DNA of 64,000 bases from the NCBI GenBank assembly GCA_026413225.1, contig CM048552.1:147573053-147637052 (forward strand), in the 5' to 3' direction. This document shows positions 1-13,034 of this stretch, piece by piece (the first letter of the stretch is position 1; each line of letters begins with the position of its first letter). The notes beneath the pieces are model-generated. The model made no database searches. It worked only from the letters and a program-made list of their open reading frames with translations, and had not been told where the DNA came from. Source of the DNA: Otis tarda. Its lineage: Eukaryota; Chordata; Aves; Otidiformes; Otididae. Position numbers and translations under genes: made by a program.

Positions 1-3000
1 CTCTAACAACCCCCACTCCATTCATAAGATTTCAAGATACACTATGTTATTCTTCATCTTGCACACAATACAAAATCTCCAAGTGCCAAGGGATGTACAA
101 CAATGCGCAGCGTTTCACAGTGTGCTGGAGAAACCCATGTGATTTGCTGCGCAAACATCTCATTTCCCCCTGGAGCTTCACTATTTGGGAACAATTCAGA
201 CTCCACTGCAGCAGACAGGGAGACTTCCCCTATCCAATGGGGATGCTCCCTTGCCCATCTTGGTCTTTGTCACATTTTAGTCATCTCTCCAGCATGACAC
301 CTAGGCTTCCTATGTATGGACAGGTCTCAAGCTGTGGTAATTAGGGGTGAGTGAGACAGTCCAGGGCAGAAGCCAGCTAAAGTAAAATGTGGAGGAGATT
401 ATAAATGAGACTGCTCAGACAATGAGATGCCTTTACCTTTGAAAAGCTGGAAGACTGCTTTCTGAGGAGAACAGGGGCAACTTCAAATAGGCTTGGGCTG
501 TGTGGTCCTGATGTGAGCAGCATGCTTCTGTATCACTCACCTTGTACCTCTGTGGTGAAGCTGAGGATGCTGGGGGAAAGCCCTGCAATGCAGACCACAC
601 ATACATGCATAGCTGAGAAGGTACTTCAGTCACTTAGTACTTTTTGTGGTGTGTGTTTGTTTTTTTTTTTTTCCTTTTTTTAATACACAGGCATAGACAG
701 GACAAATGCTTACAGATAAAAATGGGAGTCTGACCAACTCAAGCAACAGTCGGCTGTGTTCCCAGCTGCCCTGGGTCGGAGCTTCCCACACGAGCTATCC
801 CACATGCCCATCTCCTAAATCTGTGTTCAATGCAAAGTGCTGGTGGCCCAAACATGTTAATGAATGTTGTTGGTGGTGATATATTGGGCTGCTGTGATCC
901 TCCTAGCACACATCTCACATTTCCCATAAACCAGGTGCTAAACCTGTGCTAATGCCACGTTCTTCCTGCAGAAGTTGAACACACAAGTGTTGTAGTTACA
1001 AAAATTCCCCCACGGTGCCTCCTCCTGTAGGACCCGAGCAACTTGCTTTGTTCTGTGAATACCTGAGAGGTTCACCACACAGGCCAGTGACATGCGGCTA
1101 TTGCAGGCTGCCCATTTTTATTTAATTTTATAGTATTTTATTTGGATTTTAAGTATCAGAAGGGCTCTCCCCAGGTGTAGAGCACAGGTTTAGCCAAACC
1201 TCAATCTTGTTTGGAAAGTAGTTTTTAATACCCATCTGGAGCGTGGGTGAAGGTGAAAGTTGTCAGGCTGTGAAAAATGGAATTGGTGTTGGCTGACCTG
1301 AAATAGGCTGTAAAGTTCTATTCCTCACAAAGGCAAGATATATTATTGCTGTAACGCCATTATTCCGCTCCATCACTTTTAAACCTTGTTCCCATTATCT
1401 GCAAGTTAAATATAACCCTATGTAAAAACAGGAAGGACAGTGCTAAGTTGTCCAGCTTAACAGCACACACTTAAAACGTAATAGAGCACTTGTTACTGTA
1501 TTTTATGGAACGGAAACTCCAAATGTAAAGATGTATTAAGGAAATATCTCAAAGTTATTAGGGAAGGATATTTACAATTACAGATTGCTTTATATTATGC
1601 TTTTATGAACATCTCAGGAAATGAAATAGCCCTCAGCTGTAGAGAGTGAAGAGGGAGGTAATTTTCCTTAATACGGGTGATAAAATTAATCTGATTGAAA
1701 TCGCTAGCGATTATTTCGCAGAATACTGAGTGGCAGTACAATCACTTACACTCTTTTATATTTTTTTAGTCAAAGCTCGTGTAGATGAAAGCTAATTACA
1801 AAGTAGTGATGTGAAGCGCTAAGGAAATAGTTTGTATAGCATAGAACAGGCACAGCTAATTGGGGTTTGTGATTACACAGATTGTTGTTAGGGAGAATTA
1901 ACTACCAGCAGTCTCTCCTGCAAAGCTTCTCATCAAGGGAAAGTAAAAATAGACACTGGATCTGTTATTTATCTAATTATGCTATGAATATTTTCACAAG
2001 CATGTTACACGCTCTCAAATGGTTTGTTGTTCAAAAACTTTCAGTCTCATGTTGCTTCTGATCAAAGTATCAATATGAAGTTTCTGACATTTGATTTTTT
2101 TTCACTTAATAGTACACACCTAGCCCTTCCACTTCGCAAAACTATGCCTAGGAAATGAATTGTGTAGATTTAGGCATCTACACATAACACTGTGGCAACA
2201 GGAATGCATCAAAATTATTATTAGAAATGGGACTGGGCAGAGAAGATGGCAGCGAGTGACCGAAGTAAGAAAAGCCAAGACAGGCTTGAAATAACACTGA
2301 GAAATCTTTTTTTTTAGCTATTAGTGTTTAAATGATTGTATAAGCCTACAGGCAAATAAAACCTTACAAATATGCAAAAAGGTAGGCCTTTGTTTTACAC
2401 TGCTCTATACAGAATGGGAAGGGGTGAAGGGAGGAGATGTTCCATATGGAGACCCTGATCTTGTAAACTAATCTGCATGGGAGACTCCTTATGCTGCATG
2501 GAGCCTCACTGAAATCATTAGGACTCTGTGTGGTGCAGTGTGTAATCAGGTTGATAATAGATGCTCATTGAATTTGTTACATGTTTTGCTTTGCTTTGTT
2601 AGTGCCTTTTACTTGCTGACCTGGAGTAGGTCGCTGAGATTGAAAACTGTCGTGTGATAAAATTCATGGAGAAATCTGTAAAAGCTAATACAGAAAGCTG
2701 CTTAGAGTCCTAATTTCTGGTGGATTACTGAATTAATGGATATTACTTAATAAGAGATTCAGCAAACTTTGGTCATCACAAGAACAGCTGTGAGTATTTT
2801 GGAGGAAGGCCCCTGAAGATCTTACTGGTGTGTTGTTAAACTGTGTATTAGTAGTCCTAGCCTAAATGCTTGTTGGTCTCCATAGAAGTTCTCAGGGAAA
2901 GGGAAAGCAATCATGAAATGCTTAGGCAGTGGCATTCAAACTAATAGGCAAGCATTAATATCATTGCTGAAAGAAGCACCACACCTTCCTGTGAACATCG

Positions 3001-4130
3001 CTTCCTGGAATCACTGCCTGTCAGTGGAAACCTCAGATACTCCTATCTCCATGCATATAACATCTCCCTGTACCATCTGTCAAGAACTACTTGAATAACA
3101 TCCAGCTGCATTCTGCGCAGGGGCTGGATGCTCAGTAAGACGTCTTAGGAGAAAACTGCAGCAGAGAAGTATTTTCCATCTGCATAATCTCCATTTTCTG
3201 TATTATACAAAATGTACAGTCTTTCAGACTCAGTTTAGATGCCGGAAGACAAATGAGTAATTCATATCAGTTTAATAATTCACACACAAAATAAAAGCAA
3301 AAAGTGCCAGAAGTGGCCTCTGACTTTGGGTGGCCAATTTAAGGCACTTGGGTTTGGGTTTGCTTTGTAAAAATTATGAGTTCCCACAATCTCCACTTCG
3401 AGTTAAAATTGAAATGCCACAAGTTAGAGGACCATTTTAGCATAAGCTCACATGCTTTTATTTTGCTCTCCTTTTTTTCTTCTGTTTTTCTGAAAAATCC
3501 TCAGGCAAAAACTTGCTAAACTGTGAGCTGTCCTATAATCCGGCAGTTTTCAAACTTATTTGAACTAACAGCATTGAAAACTTCTGCCAGTGCTCCAAAA
3601 ATTAGGCCTGCTATGAAAATTCCCCTGTACCCAGAGGTACTTCTAGCTGGCTGGATATCGTGGTGGGAGACAGAGCCTATATCTTACTGTAGGCCCCAGG
3701 GATGGTCTATAACCAAGGCTCCTGTGGGTTTAGGACCAGGTGACTTGGAACCATCCATGCACCAACCCTCACTGACAAGTCACCCTCTCACCACAGCCTT
3801 ACCAAGTGTGCTTCTGTGGATCACAGTGGGAAAATATCTCAGTTGCTACTTCAGATGCTCTGAAGTAGCATCTATTCATTGTACATGGCCTGACTGTCAC
3901 CTTACTTGATCAATTAAAATCTGGTGCATTGCATAAACATTACTGAAGAAAAAGTATATCCTAATGGATTTGCAGCTACAATGGTGATGGAATACATCTG
4001 CATAAAAATAAACATACAATACTAGTCTCCTGCTTTTAGAGCTTTTGGTTGTATCTTTAAAATAACCGGTTATGTATTTCAAGGTCTTCAGGCAGCACCT
4101 AGGACATAAATCAGGGATAGTTGGATATAG
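1..4130. other. Gene-free AT-rich unique DNA
   Basis: No recognisable gene or intact repeat was seen. All open frames are short and have no family resemblance. A poly-T run lies at about 656-681. The part from about 1620 to 2080 is dense in TAAT/ATTA-type words and looks like non-coding DNA under constraint, but this cannot be judged from one sequence. The segment 2451-2560 faintly resembles a degenerate dispersed repeat and is not called. Confidence 0.6.
656..681. repeat. Poly-T tract
   Basis: Nearly uninterrupted thymines broken by one CC. It is a simple-sequence tract with no adjoining element that would make it a retroposon tail. Confidence 0.8.
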
Positions 4131-4219
4131 TTGTGTATGTGTACCTTTGTGTGTGTTTAAATGCATTTTATGTATATGCACACATATATACATACATATG
4201 TGTACATGCATATACATTA
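4131..4219. repeat. TG/TA-rich alternating purine-pyrimidine tract
   Basis: About 90 bases of imperfect GT, GTAT, CACATA and TACATA repeats form a low-complexity microsatellite-like stretch. It directly abuts the 5' end of the CR1 fragment that begins near 4220, so it is part of the target site rather than part of the element. Confidence 0.7.
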
Positions 4220-4677
4220 TGAGCGTCACGAAGATGATAAGAGAGCTGGAGCACCTTTCTTATGAGGACAGGCTGAGAGAGTTGGGGCTGTTCAGCCTGG
4301 AGAAGAGGAGGCTCCGGGGAGACCTGATAGCGGTCTTCCAGTACCTCAAGGGGGCCTACAAGAAAGATGGGGAGAGGCTGTTCAGTAGGGCCTATTGTGA
4401 TAGGACGAGGGGTAATGGTTTTAAAATAGAGGGAGGTAGATTTAGATTAGATATCAGGAAAAAATTTTTTACAATGCGAGTTGTAGAACACTGGAACAGG
4501 TTGCCCAGAAAGGTGGTGGAAGCCCCATCCCTGGAAACATTCAAGGCCACGTTGGATAAGGCTCTGAGCAACCTGATCTAGTTGGGGATGTCCCTGCTCC
4601 TTGCAGGGGGGTTGGACTAGATGACTTTTGAAGGTCCCTTCCAACCCTAACCATTCTATGATTCTATGATTCTATGA
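4220..4677 (+). mobile_element. CR1 LINE, 5'-truncated 3' fragment
   Basis: This is the last roughly 450 bases of a CR1 non-LTR retrotransposon in sense orientation. It holds the C-terminal part of ORF2, with the motifs [17 protein letters not shown] and [14 protein letters not shown], in one open frame from about 4229 to the TAG at 4579-4581. A very short 3' UTR with the GGGATGTCCCTGCTCC and GGTTGGACTAGATGAC motifs follows, then a tail of three ATTCTATG-type octamers (about 4653-4677). The piece matches the 3' end of the larger element at 58697-61133 closely. The absence of stops over about 117 codons suggests a fairly recent insertion. No target site duplication was found. The fragment is dead because the endonuclease and reverse transcriptase are missing. 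Confidence 0.95.
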
Positions 4678-7449
4678 AAATCCTAGGATAGGTGATTTAT
4701 ACTATCCCCATGCAAATAAACCCAGAAAATTTGGGATGTAGCAAAAGTTACTAACCAGCAATACAAAAAGTGGTATTCCATATTCACAGAAAACAATAGA
4801 TGTACCAAAGTGATTGTGATGGGAAAGTGCTGTTACACTTTTAAATAAAAAAGTTGACAAGAAAATGTATATACAGAACCAGAGTAAAATTTTTTCCAGA
4901 GAGGCTTTTTGCTCTGGATAGTCAATTTGAGACAAGGTGGGTCTGATTTTCCATCATGCTTAATTCCTGCAGCTTTCACTGACTTCACACCGAGATGCCC
5001 AAAAATCAAAGAAAGAAATATGGCATTAGATGCCTGTAATAGTGCTGGTTCTCCAGCTCTTCTGCTTCCTCCACCACTTTTGAGGAGCAGGACCACTGTT
5101 GCAATGGAGACCCTTTGAGAAGAAGGCTGGATACCCATACTTTGTAACTTGCACCCTCCTTTAAGACTGAGATACAGCTTCCCTTTGGGCTCCCCACCCA
5201 AGTCCACCTGCAGGTGGTGGTGGGGTGGAGGGAAGAAGCATAAGGTATGTGTGACAGCCTAAGTGGACCGTGTCTATATATAGAACTGTTGGGGACCATA
5301 ACATACAGCTCCCATTCCTAAAAAGCCCACATAAAGCAAGTTGCATAGATGCTGGAAAAACGCAACTTGCCTCCTCCTGACGCAGTGGACTTTTAGCTTC
5401 TGTTTGAGCCCTCTGAAACGTTGTCACCCTCTGAGAGGGCCCCTGTAGTGAGTTTTAATTCCCGCTTCAATTAAAGCCATGTTCTCATGGAAAATTCCTG
5501 CCATCACAAACATCAGGCAGGTGAAGAGGAGCCTCAGCTGTGTCATCCAGTGCTAGAGGGAAAGCTTAGCAGAGACTTGCAGCTGGTCGCTTTTTCTGTT
5601 CCTACAGCACCGCTAACTGTACTGAGGGCACTCTGCTGAGCTACAGGTATTATTTCCCAGATATGGTATCTGCCTGCTGCATAAGGATATGTCATTTTAT
5701 GGTCTTCTGAAATAGGGAAAGCAATAGGAAGAGAGGAACGTGTATAGAAAAGGAAACGTTATCCACCGGCTGGTTTAATTTACATTTGGAAAAGTATCAA
5801 GAACAGAGTTACAGCCGACAAAACTGCTTATAGTAGGCGTAAGAGGCTCTCATTTTTCATGTGAGTACACAGAGGACGTACTGGATCAGACAAGTTGTCC
5901 ACCTCCTTCAGTAAACTGTTTATAAAATTGGCTAGCTTCAGAGGAGCATACCAGAAACTCTGCAGTAGGTTGTTACAGAGACGACTTGCCCACAGGGAAA
6001 ATTTCCTCCTAATCCACAGACTGTTTTTATACCCTGAAGCATATGAATGTACATCCTTTCCCAAAAGTCTTGGAATCTTTGTTTGTTTGTTTTTCTTCTC
6101 TTTACTACAATAACTCTGGATATTTTGGTTATTGCCTGTAAAAGTTCAGTATATGCAGGATTACAATATTATGCCACATACTTCTACAAAAATATTTGCT
6201 ATTTATTTTATCCAGAAAATGAATATAGTTATATGTAAGATTATATATTTGTTTATACTATTATTAATGGTCTTACACTAGCAACACACTGTGTTCTATA
6301 CATATTAGCAGTTTCACTGCCATTCTGTATGTGTAGAAGATAAAAATTATATTATATGAGTGTATGCAAATGATGAAGGGTCTGGACTCGTGCTGAGTAA
6401 TTTTCCTCTGTTCCTCAGCTTTGTTCACTTCAAGTGACAGCCACTGAAAATTAAATGGTTTTCAATAAAAATTCTGTAACTGAAATGAATCCCCACACGA
6501 TAATTAGAGTATTTTGCACATAAAAAGTAATCATGTGTCCTCCACTCATGAAGAACCCTCCACAGCTGATCGACATCCCTGGAGTGCTGGTCAAGCCAGA
6601 TCTTTAATGCCCATGACATGTAACGCTCGGCTGAGAGCTGTCACCATGTCACGCTGCTCAGGGACACATCCTTCCTCAAGCACACAGTTTGGTTTGCTGC
6701 TCTATACAAACTGTACTGTACTACTTTTTGCACTCCTATTCTTCATGGCACCAATGCCACCATGCCTCCCACTTTTCTATCCCAGCAGTCAATTCTCCTC
6801 AACAGTACTCGGTCTAGGACTGTACCTTTCACTATCTGACCACCCACATTAAAAGTTCTCACATCACTAAGACTCATAGGGTTCATTTGGTGGAAACAAG
6901 TTTTGTTCCAGCCAACTCAAGTCCTAAATATCTTGAGACCTACTTAAAGCTACAACTTACACTTTAGCTTTTGGGAAACATTAGCCTCATTGCCAGACCT
7001 TGGATCTGGTAGAGAACAGGACATTCCTAGTCCAAAAGCCACATGCTCATAAAAATACTACACTGAGCCTGTATCATGATATCCTAATTCTCAGTACCAC
7101 TTATACCTTGGTCTCAAATCTGTCCCATCACAGATTTTCAGCTCAGAGCACGAGCCAGGCAAATGCAAGTCTTCCCTCAGTTTGCATTGCAGCAGTGCCC
7201 CAAATGAAACAACCAAAAAACACTGTAAAAAAATAACTTTAACTTTCCATTTTTAAAGTAACTCTTTCCTATCAACTAATGGTCCAGAACTCAGTAAATC
7301 TAATGAACTGCGATATTGATATTAATTATCATTATTCCTGTATATTATATAGACACCTAATTGAGGAGTGCCTTTGCAATATAGTAAAGACATTCCCAGA
7401 GACTCACAATCCACAAAGGACACACATGAAGGATAAAGGAGAGGAAAAA
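4678..7449. other. Gene-free unique DNA
   Basis: No gene or clear repeat was recognised. The part around 4900-5450 is less AT-rich and has overlapping open frames on both strands, but none resembles a known protein and no coherent splice structure was seen. Confidence 0.55.
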
Positions 7450-7512
7450 ATGTTATCATCTCATTGATTTTAACATGACAAACTGAGGCAGAGGACTGAA
7501 ATACTTGTTTTT
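7450..7512 (-). repeat. Probable ancient MIR-like SINE fragment
   Basis: On the reverse strand the segment resembles the 3' half of the MIR/CORE-SINE group. The motif AAACTGAGGCAGAG (forward orientation, 7484-7497) is the complement of the usual CTCTGCCTCAGTTT. It is flanked by a TTTTAACATGAC stretch where MIR has its TTTTACAGATGA-type sequence. The copy is short and diverged, so the call rests on word order from memory, not on an alignment. Confidence 0.45.
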
Positions 7513-10460
7513 TGAGCCATTGACTTGGGCAGTCTGTTTTCACACCCAGTGATACACACAGAGCTCAATACTTGGTACAAAACCTAATGATCAACATTTC
7601 TCAGACAATGTTCAATACAGAGTATTAGGGAATGGTTTTCCTGTCCTATGTAAAGTTCTTACTGTTTCAGCTTTGCATGGAGTTGACTGTGAGACCAACT
7701 GAATTTTTTTTCATGAAAATTAGGAGAAAAGTCCACAGTCACTGCTCAGTCATTTGCCAGGCATGTAAGAGGTGGGAGTTTCTGCCAAATCAAGCCTAAA
7801 GGGACTGTTAGTCCTGAAGGGACTGACATATATGGATGGGATTCATTAGTCTTTGCTAGTCAGAAAAAATTCCTCAGTGCAGAGAGATACGTACCTCCAA
7901 AAATCAGTTTATTCCATTCTAAAGGAAATATGGAACAGCTTATGTTTGTCTAATGTATTTTAGGTGCCTACAGATAAGTTTGGAGGATCGCATCCTTGCC
8001 CAGTGCACCCCAGCTAACCGACAGTTTAGCAGTTGCTTTGCAGTGATTCCCTTACAGTCACCTCTACTGGAGCTACTCTGGTTTATGCAGATAGTGAAGG
8101 ACCTTTGGCATGGAGAGACTGACAAGGGCAGGACCCAGGACATCTGGGAAACCTAGGTTGTAAATTTCTTTTGCATCTCAAACGTGGCAGGGACTGGGCC
8201 ATTATACTTGATGGGAGTGCTCTAACCAATACGGTTTTCTATATTTTTCTCCTCTAGTTCAGAAAAAAAAAAAAAACCAACAAAAAACCTCAGTAGAGAT
8301 CCTGATTACCTTTCATCATGAAAGTTTTATCATGACTTATTCTCTTGAGCAAAGCATTCTTGACTGCTGTGTAACTCCCTGATTTCCCCTTTGGTGCTCC
8401 TGACAGTCTTCTGGGACAGCCCCCTAAATAAGCCCAGCATGACTCTCTCCACAGGACCTGTGTCTAGGTCTAGCGTTGAGTGAATCAACACACTGGTGTT
8501 CAGAGCTTTCTAATGCACAGGTTCAAATACTCAGAGCTTTCCTGCTTCATCGAAAAGGTACTGACAGCTCTCCTCCCTCTGAGCAAAATGGCTGTGATGC
8601 TATGTTTTTGTAATGCACTTTTGTTCTGACTTGTTTTCCATGCTGACTGCCCTGACCCCATACCAACCACTCATCTGTTTAGGGTGTTTCAGGGGAACCT
8701 TCCTGTACCAAAAGCCACCCATCCCCAGGCAGGAGAGTCCAAGAGTAAGAACATAAATTGTTTCCTCTCATCCTGGAAGCTCGACATGTTTTTACTATAT
8801 CTACTGTACAGGTAGTAACTGAGCCATTATGAGCATGATAGAAATTCATACATGTACTTGGAGGATGACAGACTGTATCTTAACGTAGATTTTTTTTATG
8901 ATGCATAATACTGACTTTGTGAATACATGAAGCTGCAATTTATTTACACCTTTAGTTTGTTTATAAAAATGGCCTTATGCGTATACTTTAAAGCAGTACC
9001 GCTTTTAGTCCACACATATAAATTATCTAGTAAATAGCATGCACCCAAAAGCTCCACAGGATTCATGTTAGTGTTGAGAAATATTACAAATTGCATCCCC
9101 TAAAGGTTTGAGTTCACAATAGGCTCGGTCTTGAGGTTTTGCTATGATGCTTCTAATACAATAAATATTGAAGAAGGAAAAAAGCTGTTAGTGTCTTGTG
9201 GGAATGTCTCTTCAATTCCTTGCCTGTGGTGCATTTTGCTTGAGCATTGCTGTAGTAAGTTTTATCTACATGTTTATCTATCTGTCTACACCAGAGGATA
9301 TGTTGACCACGATATTATTCCCCACCTACATCTAGCTTTGTCCTGGCTCTGAAATCTTCATTGTTACTTAATCCCTTGACAAGCTCTACAGTGTTCAACT
9401 CCTGGGTGCTTCAGTACTACAGTACACAACAGATTTGCGTATAGCTAAATCACTCCATGAAAAATTCCCTTGGTGCCCATTTTCTACTTAAACTGGTGAT
9501 TAAGTACCTCTATCTACTACAATTTGAAAAGAATCAGCATGTTTCTGGGTGCCTATTTTAGCTGGCTGAAGAAGTAATTTAGTTTTCATGGGAAATGTCA
9601 AAATTTTATTGTTTTTTCCCCTCCGATGTTCCCCATGCTGTTTTGTTTTTTTTTTTCTTGAATAAAGGAGAGCAAAGCCATATATTTCAATGACACCAAC
9701 AAGAATAACAAGAAAGAATAGATGGGGGGGAGCTTCTTTTATGGAAAAAAAAAAATGAAATCCCACACCACAATTAGCAAAAGAATGAAGTGAATCCAAG
9801 CATTTTTATTGAAAGCGAAACAATTTCTATTTTTTTTTTCTGTTATCTGTTTCTGGTTTTCTCATCAAAAAGCAGCACATTTGGTGGGAAATCTGTATCT
9901 TGTTAAAAATATCTTCCAATAAAAATTTTTCAGCAACCCAAGAGTAGGTGTACATATATGTACAGAGACATAGTATTAGAAATCCACTTACATAAAACAG
10001 TAAGCTTCATAGTTAAAAAATGTTGAACCATCTGAATGCTAAAGCTAAGACTGCACATACAGTCTTAATTTAATTCTCTTATGTGTTTTCCTGACAGAAT
10101 AGACTTAAGTTCATGTACATTCTTTGGCCTTTGTACCCATTCGCTGGAACAAAGCAGCAGTAACTGTGGTAGATCCGGGCAGATGAACATTTTCTTTGCC
10201 TTGAGGAAAACAGAGTCACTATTCACAGCTGCTCCTACTCCACTTCCCTTTCAGGTTGACAGCACGGACAGTGTGGCTGCACAAATGGGCAGCATTGGGG
10301 CTCTACTTCAGCTGATGGCAGTGGGCAGGTCAACTGATGTGAGAATGCCTGTCTTCTGAGGTGGAGATATTCATACCTGGCTTTGGACAAGACCATAGAA
10401 AGACATTTCCATCATATCGCCGTGCTCGAGACCTGTTTTTAAGGGTGGTACAAAAGAAGA

Positions 10461-10502
10461 CCTCACTTTTTTTTTCTTTTTCTTTTTTTTTTTTTATTTT
10501 TT
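10461..10502. repeat. Pyrimidine/poly-T tract
   Basis: A run of T with scattered C, and one A near its end. It is low-complexity sequence with no identifiable parent element. Confidence 0.75.
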
Positions 10503-12984
10503 GCTGGATAGTATAGCACCTCAGATATGGACTTTTCTGAAAACTCAGCCACTGGTCCAAGTATAAGTGCTACCCTAATGCGGTTAGCATATCTACCTGA
10601 GTTAGGTACTTGGCATGGATCTAGGATCTAAGTCTATACTAATAAATAAAATGACCAGGGGATGTTTTCTGAGACCAAGCAGATGGCACACTCATGTTTA
10701 CATGTTCAAATTCTCTCCTTCCTGCCTTGTCCTCACCACCAGCTAGGGATTGTCTTTGCTCCAAGCTCTTCCTTGAACAGTGCCTGGGAGACTACTTGTG
10801 GACATGTGGCCAAAATGTACTGAGGAACATGTTAGCAATTAAGCAACATAGGTGATCATAGGTTTGGTCCCAAACACTGATTAACTCACTAGCAGAGAGG
10901 AAGTTGTTGTGAGACATGCGGAGTGATGGGCGGCTCACAGGTGGCTCGTTGCTCTTTGATACAAAGCTGTGACCTGTCTTCCATACACATTTCCAGGGCT
11001 CAGTGGAAAAAAAACAGGACTATGACAGCAAATGAAAGCAAGGAATGCAATCTCATCCATAACGCTGGTTTCTACCTTAGAATTTGAAAACAGATGGCTT
11101 TTGTCCCACGTGTTGGCCTTCATTACGTATGGACCATTTCCAGTCAAGGGAAGTGGAACCAAAGGGACTTGTACTTCCTTCTTTTAGGAACCAGAGGATC
11201 CAGTATATGGACCTGATCAGCAGTGCTTGTTGCAATATCAAATACATATAGAAAAATATGGTGTCTGTTATTTGGATTCCAAAACTATTGCAGATATTTA
11301 AACAATAACTCAGACTCCACTCAGGAGGCGACAAGCTGCCGGTTTGAGATATTGACTAGCTAGCACATTCTGAGCTGTCGATTTTTTATGAGTAGATATC
11401 CATCAAATATTTCCCATTTTCCCCCACATTTTATGCAGCTGTACTGTCTCTTTTATCTGTCTACCACTCACTTGCCCCTAATGATTTTTTAACTTGTTGA
11501 GTTCAACCAGGTTTTTGAATCAAAGAGATTCAAAAGAAGAAGATGTCTCAAAGCCAGTGAAATTCTTAATATTTTCACAAATATTGACAGCTGAGTAAAA
11601 GACCTATAACCTCCTACAAGTGTAAGACAGGTAGAGTTCAGTCCACATATCCCATTTTGCAGCCGATCATCAATGATATACTGTCTAGCAGCTTTGCTGT
11701 GTCTTGTCTGGGACAATGTTGTAGAGACTGTGAGGGAAAACTGGGTTATTCCAGTCAGAGTCTTAAAGAAGCAAAAGACAGGAATTTATTGGAATCTCAT
11801 TTCGTTAGTCTGTCTGGTCTTAGACAGCATCTAGTCTACACTCTAGAGACTCCTGGCAGGGGACAACCAGGCTGTGCTGGACATATCAGTTTCTGGTGCA
11901 TTACTGAATTTCATTATTTCAATGCAATGTCCTAAGTGGCTTCATCCTAGAATATCTATTTCAATAGTTTCTCAGGAAACACATATCTTGCCTCCTACCA
12001 GCTTTGAAGAACTGCTTTGTTGTGCATGCTTGCTAGGCATGCCTCCAATGCAAGTAAGTGTCATGTTAGCTTTAACTATTCTGAAAAGTCCTGTATACAA
12101 CTGAAAAGTTCGTTTTTAGACACAAAGTGAGTATTTAAGCTATAGTAAGAAGTACAGTCTAAATACAAATCACTGCTTACTTTGGATAGAGATTATTTTC
12201 GCAGACTATTCCTGGAAAATATAAAAGAGCAAACATTATATTTAAAGGATACAACGCTAACGGAACTTTTCCATTTTACTCAAATCAGCTGTATGCCTGC
12301 ACATTGTTTCACCACTGTCTGCATCAGCTTAGTGGAAAAAAAAATGTACTGCATGTTCTCAGTCTCCAACTTGCTCATACAAAATCAATTTATCCAGAAT
12401 AAGATTATGTCCTGCTTCTCCAAAAAAGGCTATTTTCATGCCAAATATCCATGTCAAATCTGCAACATTTAAGGTACAGGATTATTTTGAAGATCAAAAA
12501 AGTGTTTTAAACAAGGGAAGCTGGATTTCCTCATGTTCAAAGATGGCAGAAAACACATATGCTAGGAAGATGTTTAAAATGGCAAACTGTGCCCGCCTGA
12601 ATTAATCAAACCTGCAGAAAGGGAGGCTGCTGTGATTTTCTGAATAATGTGGATTAATCTGAAATTCCTCAGCTCTTTTAGCCCAGGAGCAGCTGAGGCT
12701 TACTCCAGTGACTGCGGCCTCAGTCATTTCTTACCTCACACATACGTTCACTTATGTCAGTGGGAGATAGTGTAGGCGCTGGTTCTTACAGCTTTAAACC
12801 AGAATTTCTCCTAGACTAATTAGCTAATGCATTATTGTGAATTAAAACCAGCTTATTCAAACATTGAAGGATGTAGATGGAAAAATAGCATAAATTTGAT
12901 TTTGACCTTAGCAATGGAAAATTTCAGCCCACACATAAGCATTTCGGCATACTCCACTGAGGCTGGCTAGAAAGTGACAATTCA

Positions 12985-13034
12985 ATCTAATGAAAAACTG
13001 TAAGTCTGAACATTTAGTTGATTTTTCATTAGAT
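12985..13034. repeat. 13-bp perfect inverted repeat (hairpin)
   Basis: The arm at 12985-12997 is the exact reverse complement of 13022-13034, separated by 24 bases. It could fold as a hairpin or be the remnant of a small terminal-inverted-repeat element. No target site duplication or larger family was evident. Confidence 0.6.

Noticed and set aside
2451-2560. Resemblance to a degenerate palindromic dispersed repeat (GACCCTGATCTTGTAAAC), with similar hints near 47900 and 62640
   Set aside because: The similarity is to remembered short phrases only and the inverted structure could not be confirmed.
3523-3909. 128-codon forward open frame
   Set aside because: The composition is unremarkable for translated non-coding DNA and no motif was recognised.
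4072-4228. Upstream extension of the open frame that enters the CR1 at 4220
   Set aside because: The first part is translated TG/TA microsatellite fused by chance to the CR1 coding end.
11969-12060. Exon-like segment ending in GTAAGT at 12055
   Set aside because: The acceptor side is a weak pyrimidine tract and the translation is not recognisable or notably protein-like.
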